DNA from: Gammaproteobacteria bacterium
GTDB lineage: Bacteria; Pseudomonadota; Gammaproteobacteria; UBA9214
Assembly: GCA_030632175.1 (NCBI GenBank)
Contig: DAOVVG010000064.1
Location: forward strand, 1 to 10,232
Length of the DNA stretch: 10,232 nucleotides
Reading direction: 5' to 3'
Shown here: piece after piece, positions 1 through 7,682 of the stretch
Numbering within the stretch: the stretch's first letter is position 1
Layout of the letters: every line of letters starts with the position of its first letter
Made by a program: the position numbers and the translations under genes
The notes under the pieces: model-generated
The model's input: only the letters and a program-made list of their open reading frames with translations
Told to the model about the DNA's origin: nothing
The model's database searches: none

Positions 1-1565
1 ACTTCGAGCAGGCGTTTGCAGATCCGGAGACCCGGATTGATGGTGAGCAAGGCAAGCATGCTGCGGGTCTAGCCGAGGTATGGCGCGATGAAACTAGTCG
101 CGAGGATGCCCTTGCTGGGCTGTTGGCCGCCGGCTTTGAGCAGGCTGACGACGTGTTGCAGTGGCTGGGGAGCTTTCGTGAAGGCCCGGTGGCCCGCTAT
201 TTAGGGGAGCAGGGTCGGCAACGCCTGGATGCCCTGATGCCGCTGGTGCTGAATGCGGCTGCAGCCGAGGTGCAATCACTGGACGTGCTGAAGTGTATGG
301 GTGACCTGCTTGAATCCATCGCAGGCAGGACGACCTACCTGTCTTTGCTGGTGGAGAATCCGATGGCGCTGTCGCAGCTGTCACGGTTATGTGCAGCCAG
401 CAGCTGGGTTGCCTCGCTGTTGTCCCGGCATCCGATCCTGCTGGATGAGTTGCTTGACCCCCGTGCTCTCTACGATCCGCTGGACAAGGCCAGCTTGCAG
501 AGTGTGCTTGAAGTGCAGTTGGCGGGTCTGCCGCCTGATGATCTTGAACAGCAGATGGACCAGTTACGCCAGTTCAAACAGTCCAGCGTGCTGCATGTGG
601 CCGCAAAGGATATCGTGACCGGGTTGTCTGTCGGGGATGTAGGCGATCATCTCACTTTTGTGGCCGAGACAGTGTTGGAAAAAGTAATGCAGCTGGCCTG
701 GAATCACCTTGTTGAACGCTATGGGCTGCCCGGTTACATGCTGCATGGCAAGTTGCGTGAGGCGCAATTCGGAATTGTGGCCTACGGAAAATTTGGTGGC
801 AAGGAACTGGGTTATGGCTCGGATCTGGATATTGTTTTCCTGCATGACAGCAGTGGCAATGAACAGCATACGGCAGGATCGCAGGTTATCGATAACAGTG
901 AATTCTTTACCCGTCTCAGCCAGCGCATTATTCATATCCTGAATACCTATACCTCGGCCGGTATTCTTTATGAAGTAGATATGCGTTTGCGTCCCAACGG
1001 CGCATCCGGGCTGCTGGTAAGCAGTCTTGATGCCTTTGCAGAGTATCAGCGTCGCAGTGCATGGACCTGGGAAAATCAGGCACTGGTGCGTGCACGTGTT
1101 GTCACCGGTGGCGATGAAATTGTGCGGCAGTTTGAACGTATTCGCTCCGGCGTGCTGGCACGCCCGCGTGAACCGGGGAAATTATGCAAGGAAGTTGTGG
1201 AAATGCGCCGGCGCATGCGCGATGAGCTGGACAAGTCGAATGACCGGCAGGTTGATCTGAAGCACTGCCGTGGCGGTATCGTTGATGTTGAATTTATGGT
1301 TCAATGTGGCACGTTGCTCTGGTCTGATGAACACACCGAAATACTCAGGCATACAGATAATCTGGGGTCACTGGAGGCATTTTCACGGGCCGGGCTGATG
1401 TCCGGCGAGGATGCCAGCGCTCTGGCTGATGCATATTGTGCAATCCGGAGTCGTATCAACCACCTTGCATTGCAGGAGCTGCCGGGTATTACCGATCATG
1501 AAGAGCTGGCACAACACCGTGCCACAGTGGCCGGAATCTGGGACAGGTTTATGCACGTAAAGTAG
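1..1565 (+). CDS. glnE: Bifunctional glutamine synthetase adenylyltransferase/deadenylase, C-terminal half (5'-truncated by window)
   Basis: GlnE adds AMP to glutamine synthetase, switching it off under nitrogen excess, and removes it again. Known family architecture is an N-terminal deadenylase domain, a regulatory domain that senses PII, and a C-terminal adenylyltransferase domain. The reading frame is open from base 3 with no start, so about 520 residues are visible against roughly 950 for a full enzyme; the deadenylase half lies outside the window. The nucleotidyltransferase signature is clear: AYGKFGGKELGYGSDLDIVF, with the metal-binding GSDLD at visible residues 272-276, followed by YEVDMRLRP at about 323-331, which carries the next acidic residue. 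The stretch after it (AWTWENQALVRARVV) and the terminal HLALQELPG also match the family. The gene ends in TAG. An in-frame TTG at 123 is not the start, because the homologous frame continues upstream of it. Identification is very secure from motif recall. Confidence 0.97.
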   Translation, partial: FEQAFADPETRIDGEQGKHAAGLAEVWRDETSREDALAGLLAAGFEQADDVLQWLGSFREGPVARYLGEQGRQRLDALMPLVLNAAAAEVQSLDVLKCMGDLLESIAGRTTYLSLLVENPMALSQLSRLCAASSWVASLLSRHPILLDELLDPRALYDPLDKASLQSVLEVQLAGLPPDDLEQQMDQLRQFKQSSVLHVAAKDIVTGLSVGDVGDHLTFVAETVLEKVMQLAWNHLVERYGLPGYMLHGKLREAQFGIVAYGKFGGKELGYGSDLDIVFLHDSSGNEQHTAGSQVIDNSEFFTRLSQRIIHILNTYTSAGILYEVDMRLRPNGASGLLVSSLDAFAEYQRRSAWTWENQALVRARVVTGGDEIVRQFERIRSGVLARPREPGKLCKEVVEMRRRMRDELDKSNDRQVDLKHCRGGIVDVEFMVQCGTLLWSDEHTEILRHTDNLGSLEAFSRAGLMSGEDASALADAYCAIRSRINHLALQELPGITDHEELAQHRATVAGIWDRFMHVK

Positions 1566-1570
1566 CCGGG

Positions 1571-1686
1571 GTCCTGTAGTCTGATGGGTACGTCGCGTTG
1601 CTCCTTTACCCATCCTGCGGCCTCTTGGGAATTGTCGATTATCTGTAGGATGGGTAAAGCGCAGCGTACCCATCAGACCACAGGAT
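1571..1686. repeat. Imperfect palindrome (REP/MITE-like) between glnE and ilvE
   Basis: The two arms read inward as an inverted repeat. The outer arm 1571-1592 (TCCTGTAGTCTGATGGGTAC) pairs with the complement of 1665-1686 with two mismatches. An inner block TTTACCCATCCT at 1605-1616 pairs with AGGATGGGTAAA at 1647-1658. The left arm carries about six extra bases between the two blocks, giving a bulge. The core sequence (GGATGGGTAAAGCGCAGCG...) resembles a short intergenic repeat that I recall as frequent in many proteobacterial genomes. No T-run follows, so it is not a classical terminator, although the structure could still protect or attenuate transcripts between glnE and ilvE. Only one copy is in this window, so its repeat status in the genome is inferred. 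Confidence 0.75.
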
Positions 1687-1717
1687 GTGGCTAGCAATTT
1701 AAAATATTTGAAATTCT

Positions 1718-1721
1718 GGAG
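1718..1721 (+). promoter_or_regulatory. Ribosome binding site of ilvE
   Basis: GGAG lies eight bases before the ATG at 1730, in an AT-rich leader (AATTTAAAATATTTG at about 1697-1711) that stands out from the GC-richer surroundings. It supports the chosen start. The AT-rich leader could also hold the ilvE promoter, but I see no convincing -35/-10 pair. Confidence 0.65.
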
Positions 1722-1729
1722 ATTGAAGT

Positions 1730-2650
1730 ATGTCTATGGCTGATCGTGACGGCGTCATCTGGATGGATGGCGAACTGGTACCCTGGCGTGAAGCGAAGGT
1801 CCATGTACTGACCCATTCACTGCATTATGGTATGGGTGTCTTTGAGGGCGTACGTGCCTACAAGACCGACAAGGGCACGGCAATCTTTCGCTTGCAGGAA
1901 CATACCCGCCGCCTGTTCGGTTCGGCGCATATCATGATGATGCCGGTTCCGTGGGACCAGGACACCATCAATGCGGCGCAAATAACTGCGGTGCGCGAGA
2001 ACAATCTGGAGTCTGCCTATATCCGTCCGATGTTTTTCTATGGCTCCGAGGGTATGGGCTTGCGTGCCGATAATCTCAAGGTGCATGGCTCGGTGGCTGC
2101 CTGGGAATGGGGTGCTTACCTGGGCGCTGAAAATATGGAGAAGGGCATTCGTATCAAGACCTCTTCCTATACGCGCCATCATGTCAACATCACCATGTGC
2201 AAGGCCAAGGCGACCGGCAACTACATCAACTCGATGCTGGCCCTGAACGAGGCGCTGACATCCGGTTATGACGAGGCTATGTTGCTGGACGATCACGGCT
2301 TTGTCGCCGAGGGCAGTGGCGAGAATATTTTTATCGTGCGTGACGGCGTGTTGTATACGCCGGATACCAGCTCGGCGCTGGAAGGGATTACCCGTGAGAC
2401 GCTGATGCAGTTGGCTGCAGATGAAGGACTGACTGTGCGCGAGAAACGTATCTCACGTGATGAAGTCTATCTTGCAGATGAAGCCTTTTTTACGGGTACT
2501 GCCGCAGAGGTCACGCCTATCCGTGAAGTAGATGACCGGAGCATTGGTGATGGCGCTCGCGGCCCGGTGACAGAACGCCTGCAGTCGCTGTATTTCGACG
2601 TGGTGCATGGGCGCGTGGACAAGTACAACGACTGGTTGACGTTGGTGTAA
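1730..2650 (+). CDS. ilvE: Branched-chain amino acid aminotransferase
   Basis: This PLP enzyme catalyses the last step of valine, leucine and isoleucine synthesis (and the first of their breakdown), moving the amino group between glutamate and the branched-chain 2-oxo acids in the cytoplasm. At 306 residues it has the normal length for class IV (IlvE-type) aminotransferases. The N-terminus has the family's GVIWMDGELVPW and HSLHYGMGVFEGVRAY. The PLP-binding lysine is K160 in AKATGNYINS, and the cofactor-contacting glutamate is in FVAEGSGENIF (E194). LEGITRETLM (218-227) and FFTGTAAEVTPI (253-264) are the standard C-terminal cofactor and substrate loops. The ATG at 1730 has a good upstream GGAG. 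Palindromic repeats lie on both sides, so it may be its own transcription unit. The neighbourhood glnE-ilvE followed by LPS-core genes is the arrangement I recall from Pseudomonas. Confidence 0.97.
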   Translation: MSMADRDGVIWMDGELVPWREAKVHVLTHSLHYGMGVFEGVRAYKTDKGTAIFRLQEHTRRLFGSAHIMMMPVPWDQDTINAAQITAVRENNLESAYIRPMFFYGSEGMGLRADNLKVHGSVAAWEWGAYLGAENMEKGIRIKTSSYTRHHVNITMCKAKATGNYINSMLALNEALTSGYDEAMLLDDHGFVAEGSGENIFIVRDGVLYTPDTSSALEGITRETLMQLAADEGLTVREKRISRDEVYLADEAFFTGTAAEVTPIREVDDRSIGDGARGPVTERLQSLYFDVVHGRVDKYNDWLTLV

Positions 2651-2673
2651 TTGCTTCACCGGGAGTGTCTTTT

Positions 2674-2756
2674 GCAGGTTAAATCGCGGACAAGGTCCGC
2701 TCCTACAGGAGTATCTAATTGTCGTAGGAGCGGACCTTGTCCGCGATCTAACCTGC
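2674..2756. repeat. Near-perfect 33-base inverted repeat (REP-like) between ilvE and waaG
   Basis: The left arm 2674-2706 and the right arm 2724-2756 are reverse complements at 32 of 33 positions, with a 17-base loop. The core ATCGCGGACAAGGTCCGCTC with a flanking CTCCTAC is the style of REP/extragenic palindrome well known in Pseudomonas, Xanthomonas and related genomes. A run of six T (2771-2776) lies about 14 bases beyond the stem. That is too far for a standard intrinsic terminator, but the hairpin is strong enough to affect transcript ends. It separates ilvE from the LPS-core genes. Such elements are usually moved by a RAYT-type transposase elsewhere in the genome; none is visible here. 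Confidence 0.85.
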
Positions 2757-2784
2757 GGTCATCGCCTCCGTTTTTTCCACACCT

Positions 2785-3927
2785 ATGAAGCTCGCATTCG
2801 TTCTTTTTAAATATTTTCCCTATGGCGGCCTGCAGCGCGACATGGTGCGCATGGCGGCTGCCTGCCAGCTGCTCGGTTACGAAATTCATGTCTACACCCT
2901 GTCGTGGCAGGGTGAGATCCCGGAGGGCTTCCATGTACACCTGCTGCCGGCGCGGGGTTTGCGTAACTATGTCCGTTACCGTGATTTTATCAGGCTGTTG
3001 CAGCAGGCGCTGGCGCGACATCCGGTCGCTGCCGTCGTCGGTTTTAACAGGATCTCGGGGCTGGATATTTACTACGCGGCCGATCCCTGTTTCCGGCAGG
3101 AGCATGTCGAGAACAAGCCGTACTACGTCAGGTTCCTGGCTCGCTACCGCTTCTTCATGCGCCAGGAGGAGGCCGTATTTGGTACTGTCTCAAAGACGCT
3201 GGTGTTGATGATCTCGGGTCTCCAGCTGCCGTATTTCAAAAAGTATTATGGCATCAGCGATGCGCGCATCAGGATGTTGCCACCCGGTATCTCTAAAGAC
3301 CGGATGGCGCCTGCCAACAAGGCCGAAATACGTGCCGGGTTCAGGCGGGAGTTTGGGCTGAGCGATGACAATATACTGTTGTTGTCAGTGGGATCCGGAT
3401 TCGACATGAAGGGGTTCGACCGGGGGCTGATTGCGGTTGCGGCATTGCCAGAGGAGTTGCGTGCACGGGTACGGGTTTTTGTGGTCGGCCAGGACAAGCC
3501 GGGACCTGTCAAACGTCTGATACAGCGCCTGGGCATAGCGGATATTGTCACCCTGTTTCCGGGCCGGGATGATATCCCGCGCTTCCTGCAAGGCGCGGAC
3601 TTTCTGCTGCATCCTGCCCGCCATGAAAATGCGGGTATGATCATTATAGAAGCCATCGTGGCTGGTCTGCCGGTGCTGACCACGGCAACCTGTGGCTATG
3701 CCTGTCACGTGGAAGAGGCAGCGGCCGGGCGGGTGGTGGCATCGCCGTTCAGGCAGTCAGCGCTGGATGATACCTTGCATGAAATGCTGACGTCCGGTAT
3801 GCGGGATGAATGGTCGAGCAATGGTATTCGCTACGGGCAGACCCGGGATTTATACAGCCTGCATGAAAAGGCCGCTAACATTATTCATGAATATGTCCTC
3901 GCTGATCAGCACACTTCCCCGGCCTGA
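2785..3927 (+). CDS. waaG: LPS core glucosyltransferase I (GT4, WaaG/RfaG)
   Basis: WaaG adds the first outer-core hexose (glucose from UDP-glucose in E. coli) to heptose II, at the cytoplasmic face of the inner membrane. The 380-residue length is close to E. coli WaaG (about 374), and the alignable blocks are striking: FKYFPYGGLQRD at 8-19, VVGFNRISGLDIYYAADPC at 84-102, LPPGI at 165-169, FVVGQDKP at 232-239 and VLTTATCGYA at 297-306. Donor-site features of the GT4 GT-B fold are present: K209 in FDMKGFDR and the EX7E pair E281/E289 in HENAGMIIIEA. The basic, aromatic stretch at about 103-125 matches the membrane-contact region of WaaG. The ATG at 2785 has no recognisable Shine-Dalgarno sequence, since the bases before it are pyrimidine-rich, yet the first residues (MKLAFVLFKYFP) fit the family start. 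The actual sugar donor in this organism is not determinable here. Confidence 0.95.
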   Translation: MKLAFVLFKYFPYGGLQRDMVRMAAACQLLGYEIHVYTLSWQGEIPEGFHVHLLPARGLRNYVRYRDFIRLLQQALARHPVAAVVGFNRISGLDIYYAADPCFRQEHVENKPYYVRFLARYRFFMRQEEAVFGTVSKTLVLMISGLQLPYFKKYYGISDARIRMLPPGISKDRMAPANKAEIRAGFRREFGLSDDNILLLSVGSGFDMKGFDRGLIAVAALPEELRARVRVFVVGQDKPGPVKRLIQRLGIADIVTLFPGRDDIPRFLQGADFLLHPARHENAGMIIIEAIVAGLPVLTTATCGYACHVEEAAAGRVVASPFRQSALDDTLHEMLTSGMRDEWSSNGIRYGQTRDLYSLHEKAANIIHEYVLADQHTSPA

Positions 3928-3932
3928 ACACC

Positions 3933-4712
3933 ATGTCCTATAAAATATCTGTCATTATCAGTACCTATAACGACAGGGAATTTGTCGAGAAAAAGCTTGC
4001 CGAGATCAGGAAACAGTCCATCTTCGAGGATGCGGAGTTTATCTTTATTGAACCTGATTCCCCGCAGCGCGAACGTGAGCTGCTGGCGCCTTTTTGTGAG
4101 CAGCACCCGAATTGCAGATTGCTTACCATGAATGAGCGGGTCAATCTGTTCAAGGCCTGGAACCTTGGCTGGGAGGCGGCCAGTGCGCCGCTGGTGTGTT
4201 ATTCAAACATGGATGACCTGATGCATCCGCGGCTGCTGGAGTCTGTCGCAGCACAGATGGATAGCTGTGACTGGGATGTTTGCACGGTGCTGACTGCGCG
4301 GCAGCAACTGTCCAGCATACCGGTAAATGATAAATGGTCACTGGCCAGCCTGAAGCGCATGAAACTGTTTCATCGACCCGGTGCCTTTACTGCCTGGCGC
4401 CGGTCGCTGCAAGACACGGTGGGTATGTTTGATGATGATTACTTCGCTGCCGGCGACAAGGAATTCTGGGGGCGCATTATCGACCGCGGCGTGAAATACG
4501 GCCTGATCAGAAAGATTTTATATATCTACAGCAAAAGCGAGCAACAGCTGTCCAAGTCGCCGGCAGGAGAGCAGCGGCGACAGCAAGACAAGCAGCGCCT
4601 GTCCCGGACCGGTTACCGGCGTTACTGGCCGTACCGGATTTTTCCGCACTATACCCTCATGCGGCTGGTGTTCCGCCTGTATCCACGCCGCTACTACCTG
4701 CCACCGGCATAA
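3933..4712 (+). CDS. Family 2 glycosyltransferase of the LPS core cluster
   Basis: This predicted inverting GT-A glycosyltransferase has 259 residues. The N-terminus KISVIISTYNDREFVEKKL (4-22) is the nucleotide-binding start of the GT2 fold. SNMDD at 91-95 is the DXD-like metal and sugar-nucleotide site. AAGDKEFWGRI at about 172-182 sits where the catalytic base and acceptor loop of GT2 enzymes fall. The C-terminus (about 210-259) is rich in Arg and Tyr with no hydrophobic span, suggesting peripheral attachment to the inner membrane. It starts five bases after the waaG stop without a clear ribosome binding site, so it is probably translationally coupled to waaG. That placement implies it adds another sugar to the same core, but donor, acceptor and linkage cannot be read from sequence. 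The fold assignment is firm; the pathway role is inferred from context. Confidence 0.85.
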   Translation: MSYKISVIISTYNDREFVEKKLAEIRKQSIFEDAEFIFIEPDSPQRERELLAPFCEQHPNCRLLTMNERVNLFKAWNLGWEAASAPLVCYSNMDDLMHPRLLESVAAQMDSCDWDVCTVLTARQQLSSIPVNDKWSLASLKRMKLFHRPGAFTAWRRSLQDTVGMFDDDYFAAGDKEFWGRIIDRGVKYGLIRKILYIYSKSEQQLSKSPAGEQRRQQDKQRLSRTGYRRYWPYRIFPHYTLMRLVFRLYPRRYYLPPA

Positions 4713-4784
4713 TTCTGTTGCCTGCGCCGGGCTGGCTATGGATACCTGACCTGAACCAAGGCACAATTCCTGCATTGCTGTTAA

Positions 4785-4791
4785 AGAGAGG
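4785..4791 (+). promoter_or_regulatory. Ribosome binding site that supports the TTG start of waaF
   Basis: A purine-rich AGAGAGG ends nine bases before the TTG at 4801. There is no in-frame ATG near the N-terminus that would keep the family's opening residues (VLIIAPSWVGD), so this site supports a TTG start. The 88-base gap before waaF is the largest inside the LPS cluster and could hold an internal promoter; none is convincing by eye. Confidence 0.6.
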
Positions 4792-4800
4792 TCTGAACCG

Positions 4801-5817
4801 TTGGGCGCAGTATTAATCATTGCTCCATCCTGGGTCGGTGACATGGTGATGGCCCAGAGCCTGTTCAAGGTGCTCAAGGCACAGGACCCCGATTGTGCGA
4901 TTGATGTGCTGGCGCCCGGCTGGACGCTGGCGCTGCTGGAACGCATGCCGGAAGTGCGCGACGGCATCGAGATGCCGCCGGGTCATGGACAGTTACAGCT
5001 GATGACGCGTCGCCGGCTCGGTATCAGTTTGCGCGCCAGCGGTTACCGGCAGGTCATCCTGTTACCCAACTCTTTCAAGTCAGCACTGGTGCCTTACTGG
5101 GCGCGTATTCCGAAACGTACCGGTTTTGTCGGTGAAATGCGTCAGTGGTTGCTGACAGATGTCCGGAAACTCGATCGGCAACGGCTGCCGAAGACGGTGC
5201 AACGGTTTGTAGCGCTGGGACTGCCGGATGGTGCGGAACTCAGGGATGCGCTGCCGGAGCCGGCCTTGTTGACCGATAATGAAAACGGCCATGCCGCGCT
5301 ACAGCGTCTCGGGCTGGCAACCGGCCAGCAATCGGTGCTGGCGTTGTGTCCGGGTGCCGAATTCGGGCCGGCGAAGAAGTGGCCGGAAGCCTACTATGCC
5401 GAGGTAGCACGCAGCTGGCAGGGAAAAGGCTGGCAGGTGTGGTTGTTTGGCTCGGCGAATGACGCAGCCGTGTGTGACCGGATCAATGCGCTTGCCGGTG
5501 GTGAATGTGAAAACCTTGCCGGTCAGACGCGTCTGGAAGATGCGATTGATCTGCTGGGTATGGCAAATTTTGTCGTCACCAATGACTCCGGCCTGATGCA
5601 TGTTGCCGCGGCCCTGCAACGCCCCATGGTGGCGATTTACGGTTCGTCCGACCCCGGTTTTACGCCGCCGCTTGCAGAGACGGCACAGATTGAACGGCTG
5701 GGGCTGGACTGCAGTCCCTGTTTCAAGCGTGAATGTCCGCTGGGCCACCTCAACTGCCTGAATAATCTGCTGCCAGAACGCGTGATTGCTTCCATGGAAG
5801 AAGTGATGAAGCGGTGA
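4801..5817 (+). CDS. waaF: ADP-heptose:LPS heptosyltransferase II (GT9)
   Basis: WaaF transfers the second L-glycero-D-manno-heptose of the inner core from ADP-heptose onto heptose I, on the inner face of the inner membrane. The 338 residues match the usual length (about 345). The start IIAPSWVGDMVMAQSL (6-21) is diagnostic and contains the acidic D14 at the heptosyltransferase catalytic position. The nucleotide-binding C-domain shows CPGAEFGPAKKWPEAYYAE (183-201), VVTNDSGLMHVAAALQRP (258-275) and YGSSDPGFTPPL (280-291). The C-terminal cysteine motif (C304, C307, C312, C319, around CPLGH) is typical of WaaF. It starts with TTG behind a good ribosome binding site. Its stop overlaps the waaC start by four bases (GTGA), so the two heptosyltransferases are probably coupled. 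Confidence 0.96.
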   Translation: MGAVLIIAPSWVGDMVMAQSLFKVLKAQDPDCAIDVLAPGWTLALLERMPEVRDGIEMPPGHGQLQLMTRRRLGISLRASGYRQVILLPNSFKSALVPYWARIPKRTGFVGEMRQWLLTDVRKLDRQRLPKTVQRFVALGLPDGAELRDALPEPALLTDNENGHAALQRLGLATGQQSVLALCPGAEFGPAKKWPEAYYAEVARSWQGKGWQVWLFGSANDAAVCDRINALAGGECENLAGQTRLEDAIDLLGMANFVVTNDSGLMHVAAALQRPMVAIYGSSDPGFTPPLAETAQIERLGLDCSPCFKRECPLGHLNCLNNLLPERVIASMEEVMKR

Positions 5818-6836
5818 AGGTGCTGATTATAAAAACGTCTTCGCTGGGCGATGTATTGCACACCCTGCCGGCAGTCACCGATGCGGCCCGGTTGCTCCCG
5901 GGTGTTCGTTTTGACTGGGTGGTGGAAGAAGCCTTCGCCGAGGTGCCGGCATGGCATGCCGCGGTTGATGAGGTGATACCGGTTGCCCTGCGACGCTGGA
6001 AGCACCGGCCTCTGCAGGTACTGCGTCGCGGCGAGCCACAGGCAGCGGTCAGGCAGTTGCGCAAGCTGGACTATGACCGGATTATCGACGCGCAGGGGCT
6101 GGTCAAGAGCGCGGTGATTGCGCGCTTTGCGCGTGGTCCGCGTTACGGGCTTGATGCAACGAGTGCCCGTGAACCGCTGGCAGCGCGTGCCTACAACCGG
6201 ACCTTCCCGGTCGCGCGTCAGCAGCATGCCGTGGCGCGCGTCAGGCAATTGTTTGCACAGGCACTGGAGTACGAGGCGCCGGATGAGCAGCCCGACTATG
6301 GTATTCGGGAACGCTTTTCGGTTGAGCAGCGCCAGCCCAGTTTGGTGTTCCTGCACGGCACCACCTGGTCGACCAAGCACTGGCCGGATGACTACTGGGT
6401 GGAACTGGCCTCCATGGCCGTTGCTGCCGGTTTGCAGGTAAAGCTCCCCTGGGGTAACACTGCGGAAAAACAGCGTGCAGAAAAAATTGCGGCTGTTGAT
6501 GAATCAGTTGAGGTGCTGCCACGCATGCAGCTGGGTGAGATTGCTGAGGTGATTGCATCCGCCAGTGGTGTCGTCGGTGTGGATACCGGCCTGGTACATT
6601 TGGCGGCTGCACTGGGTACACCCTGTGTGACCCTGTATGGCGCGACCGATCCTGGCCTGATCGGTACGGTCGGTGCTGCGCAATCGCATCTGCGGGCAAG
6701 CTTTCCCTGTGCGCCCTGTCAGGAACGCAAATGTCATTATCAGGGTGCTGCCGAGGTATTTCCTGCCTGTTATGGCGACTTGCCACCGACACGTGTCTGG
6801 CAGACGTTGGATGCAGCACTGGCCGATCGTCATTGA
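5814..6836 (+). CDS. waaC: ADP-heptose:LPS heptosyltransferase I (GT9)
   Basis: WaaC adds the first heptose to Kdo2-lipid A, the committed step of inner-core building. The N-terminus MKVLIIKTSSLGDVLHTLPA is near-identical to the family consensus and carries the catalytic D13. HGTTWSTKHWPDDYW (181-195) includes K188 at the place of the phosphate-binding lysine. GVDTGLVHLAAALGTP (255-270) supplies D257, the nucleotide-sugar-binding acidic residue, followed by LYGATDPG. At 340 residues it is slightly longer than the E. coli enzyme (about 320), mainly at the C-terminus, where four cysteines occur (C299, C302, C307, C319) in a CX2CX4C pattern like that of WaaF next door. The start is GTG, overlapping the waaF stop. 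The identity as WaaC rather than WaaF rests on the KTSSLGDVLHTLPA start and is secure. Confidence 0.96.
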   Translation: MKVLIIKTSSLGDVLHTLPAVTDAARLLPGVRFDWVVEEAFAEVPAWHAAVDEVIPVALRRWKHRPLQVLRRGEPQAAVRQLRKLDYDRIIDAQGLVKSAVIARFARGPRYGLDATSAREPLAARAYNRTFPVARQQHAVARVRQLFAQALEYEAPDEQPDYGIRERFSVEQRQPSLVFLHGTTWSTKHWPDDYWVELASMAVAAGLQVKLPWGNTAEKQRAEKIAAVDESVEVLPRMQLGEIAEVIASASGVVGVDTGLVHLAAALGTPCVTLYGATDPGLIGTVGAAQSHLRASFPCAPCQERKCHYQGAAEVFPACYGDLPPTRVWQTLDAALADRH

Positions 6837-6851
6837 TGCGGGCTGTGCAGA

Positions 6852-7682
6852 ATGATTGAACTTGACCCTGCCTTTGCCGCGCTGTTACCGGCTGACGTTG
6901 ATGCGTTTGACTACATCATGCAGCTGGAGGGTGAGGTTTACCGTAGTGTAGCTAACCGCCGCACACTGCGGTTTGAACTGGGTGGCAAACGCTATTTTCT
7001 CAAGGCGCATTACGGTGTCGGCTGGAGGGAGATCTTCAAGAACCTGACGCAGCTGAAGCTGCCAGTGACCGGCGCGCGCAATGAGTGGCTGGCGATTCAG
7101 CGGCTGGAACAACTGGGTGTGGCCACCATGAAACTGGTCGCCCGCGGGGAACGTGGCTGCAACCCGGCAACACGCGAGTCGTTTGTGATTACCGAGGCGC
7201 TGGAAAATACACAAAGCCTGGAAGATTTCTGTGGTGACTGGGAACAACAGCCGCCGGTCAGCAAAGCTGCTATCCGGCTGAAGCGCGAATTAATCAGGCG
7301 TATTGCCACTGTCTCACGCATTATGCACAGCAATGGTATTAACCACCGGGATTATTATATTTGCCATTTTTTGCTGGATGTTTCGGCGGACGTGCTGGCA
7401 GCACCACCGGATTCCTTGCGTTTGTCGCTGATAGACCTGCACCGGGTACAGTTACGCAAGAAAACACCGGAGCGCTGGATCGTCAAGGATGTTGGCGGGC
7501 TGTATTTTTCCAGCATGCGTATCGGTTTAACGCGGCGTGATATCTACCGGTTCATGATCGAGTACCGAGGCAAACCGTTGCGGGCCACGTTGGCAGCAGA
7601 CGCCAGGTTCTGGAGCCGTTGTCGACTGCGTGCGTATAGCCTGTATCATTCCTTCTATCATGAACTCCCCACCGCTGACTGA
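6852..7682 (+). CDS. waaP: LPS core heptose I kinase (WaaP/RfaP)
   Basis: WaaP phosphorylates heptose I (O-4) of the inner core using ATP. The resulting phosphates bind divalent cations and stabilise the outer membrane, and in Pseudomonas the enzyme is essential. The 276 residues closely follow E. coli and Pseudomonas WaaP (about 265-268). Visible blocks are LEGEVYR (25-31), RRTLRFELGGKRYFLKAHYG (36-55) with ATP-site K51, GINHRDYYICHFLL (162-175) with catalytic D167, and LIDLHRVQLR (193-202) with metal-binding D195. DVGGLYFSSMRIGLTRRD (213-230) is also highly family-specific. It starts 15 bases after the waaC stop with only a weak purine stretch before the ATG. Its last 23 bases overlap the next gene, which suggests coupled expression with the following kinase. 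Confidence 0.97.
   Translation: MIELDPAFAALLPADVDAFDYIMQLEGEVYRSVANRRTLRFELGGKRYFLKAHYGVGWREIFKNLTQLKLPVTGARNEWLAIQRLEQLGVATMKLVARGERGCNPATRESFVITEALENTQSLEDFCGDWEQQPPVSKAAIRLKRELIRRIATVSRIMHSNGINHRDYYICHFLLDVSADVLAAPPDSLRLSLIDLHRVQLRKKTPERWIVKDVGGLYFSSMRIGLTRRDIYRFMIEYRGKPLRATLAADARFWSRCRLRAYSLYHSFYHELPTAD

Noticed and set aside
123..125. TTG at 123 as the start of a shorter glnE
   Set aside because: The frame is open and protein-like from base 3, and the GlnE family extends hundreds of residues further upstream.
1817..2296. Antisense open frame (159 codons) inside ilvE
   Set aside because: It is completely covered by ilvE on the + strand and shows no domain-like features.
2674..2776. Hairpin plus T-run after ilvE as an intrinsic terminator
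   Set aside because: The T-run starts about 14 bases after the stem rather than directly at its base, and the sequence fits an extragenic palindrome better. Attenuation remains possible but is not supported as a terminator.
5637..6380. Long open frame on the - strand (247 codons) opposite the waaF/waaC junction
   Set aside because: It lies wholly antisense to two securely identified heptosyltransferases, its translation is rich in Arg, Gln and His with no recognisable motif, and long antisense frames are common in GC-rich genes.
7630..7659. GTG at 7630 as the start of the tandem kinase gene
   Set aside because: It is possible but would deepen the overlap with waaP to 53 bases, and the extra ten residues show no family similarity. 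The ATG at 7660 is preferred, although neither has an ideal ribosome binding site.
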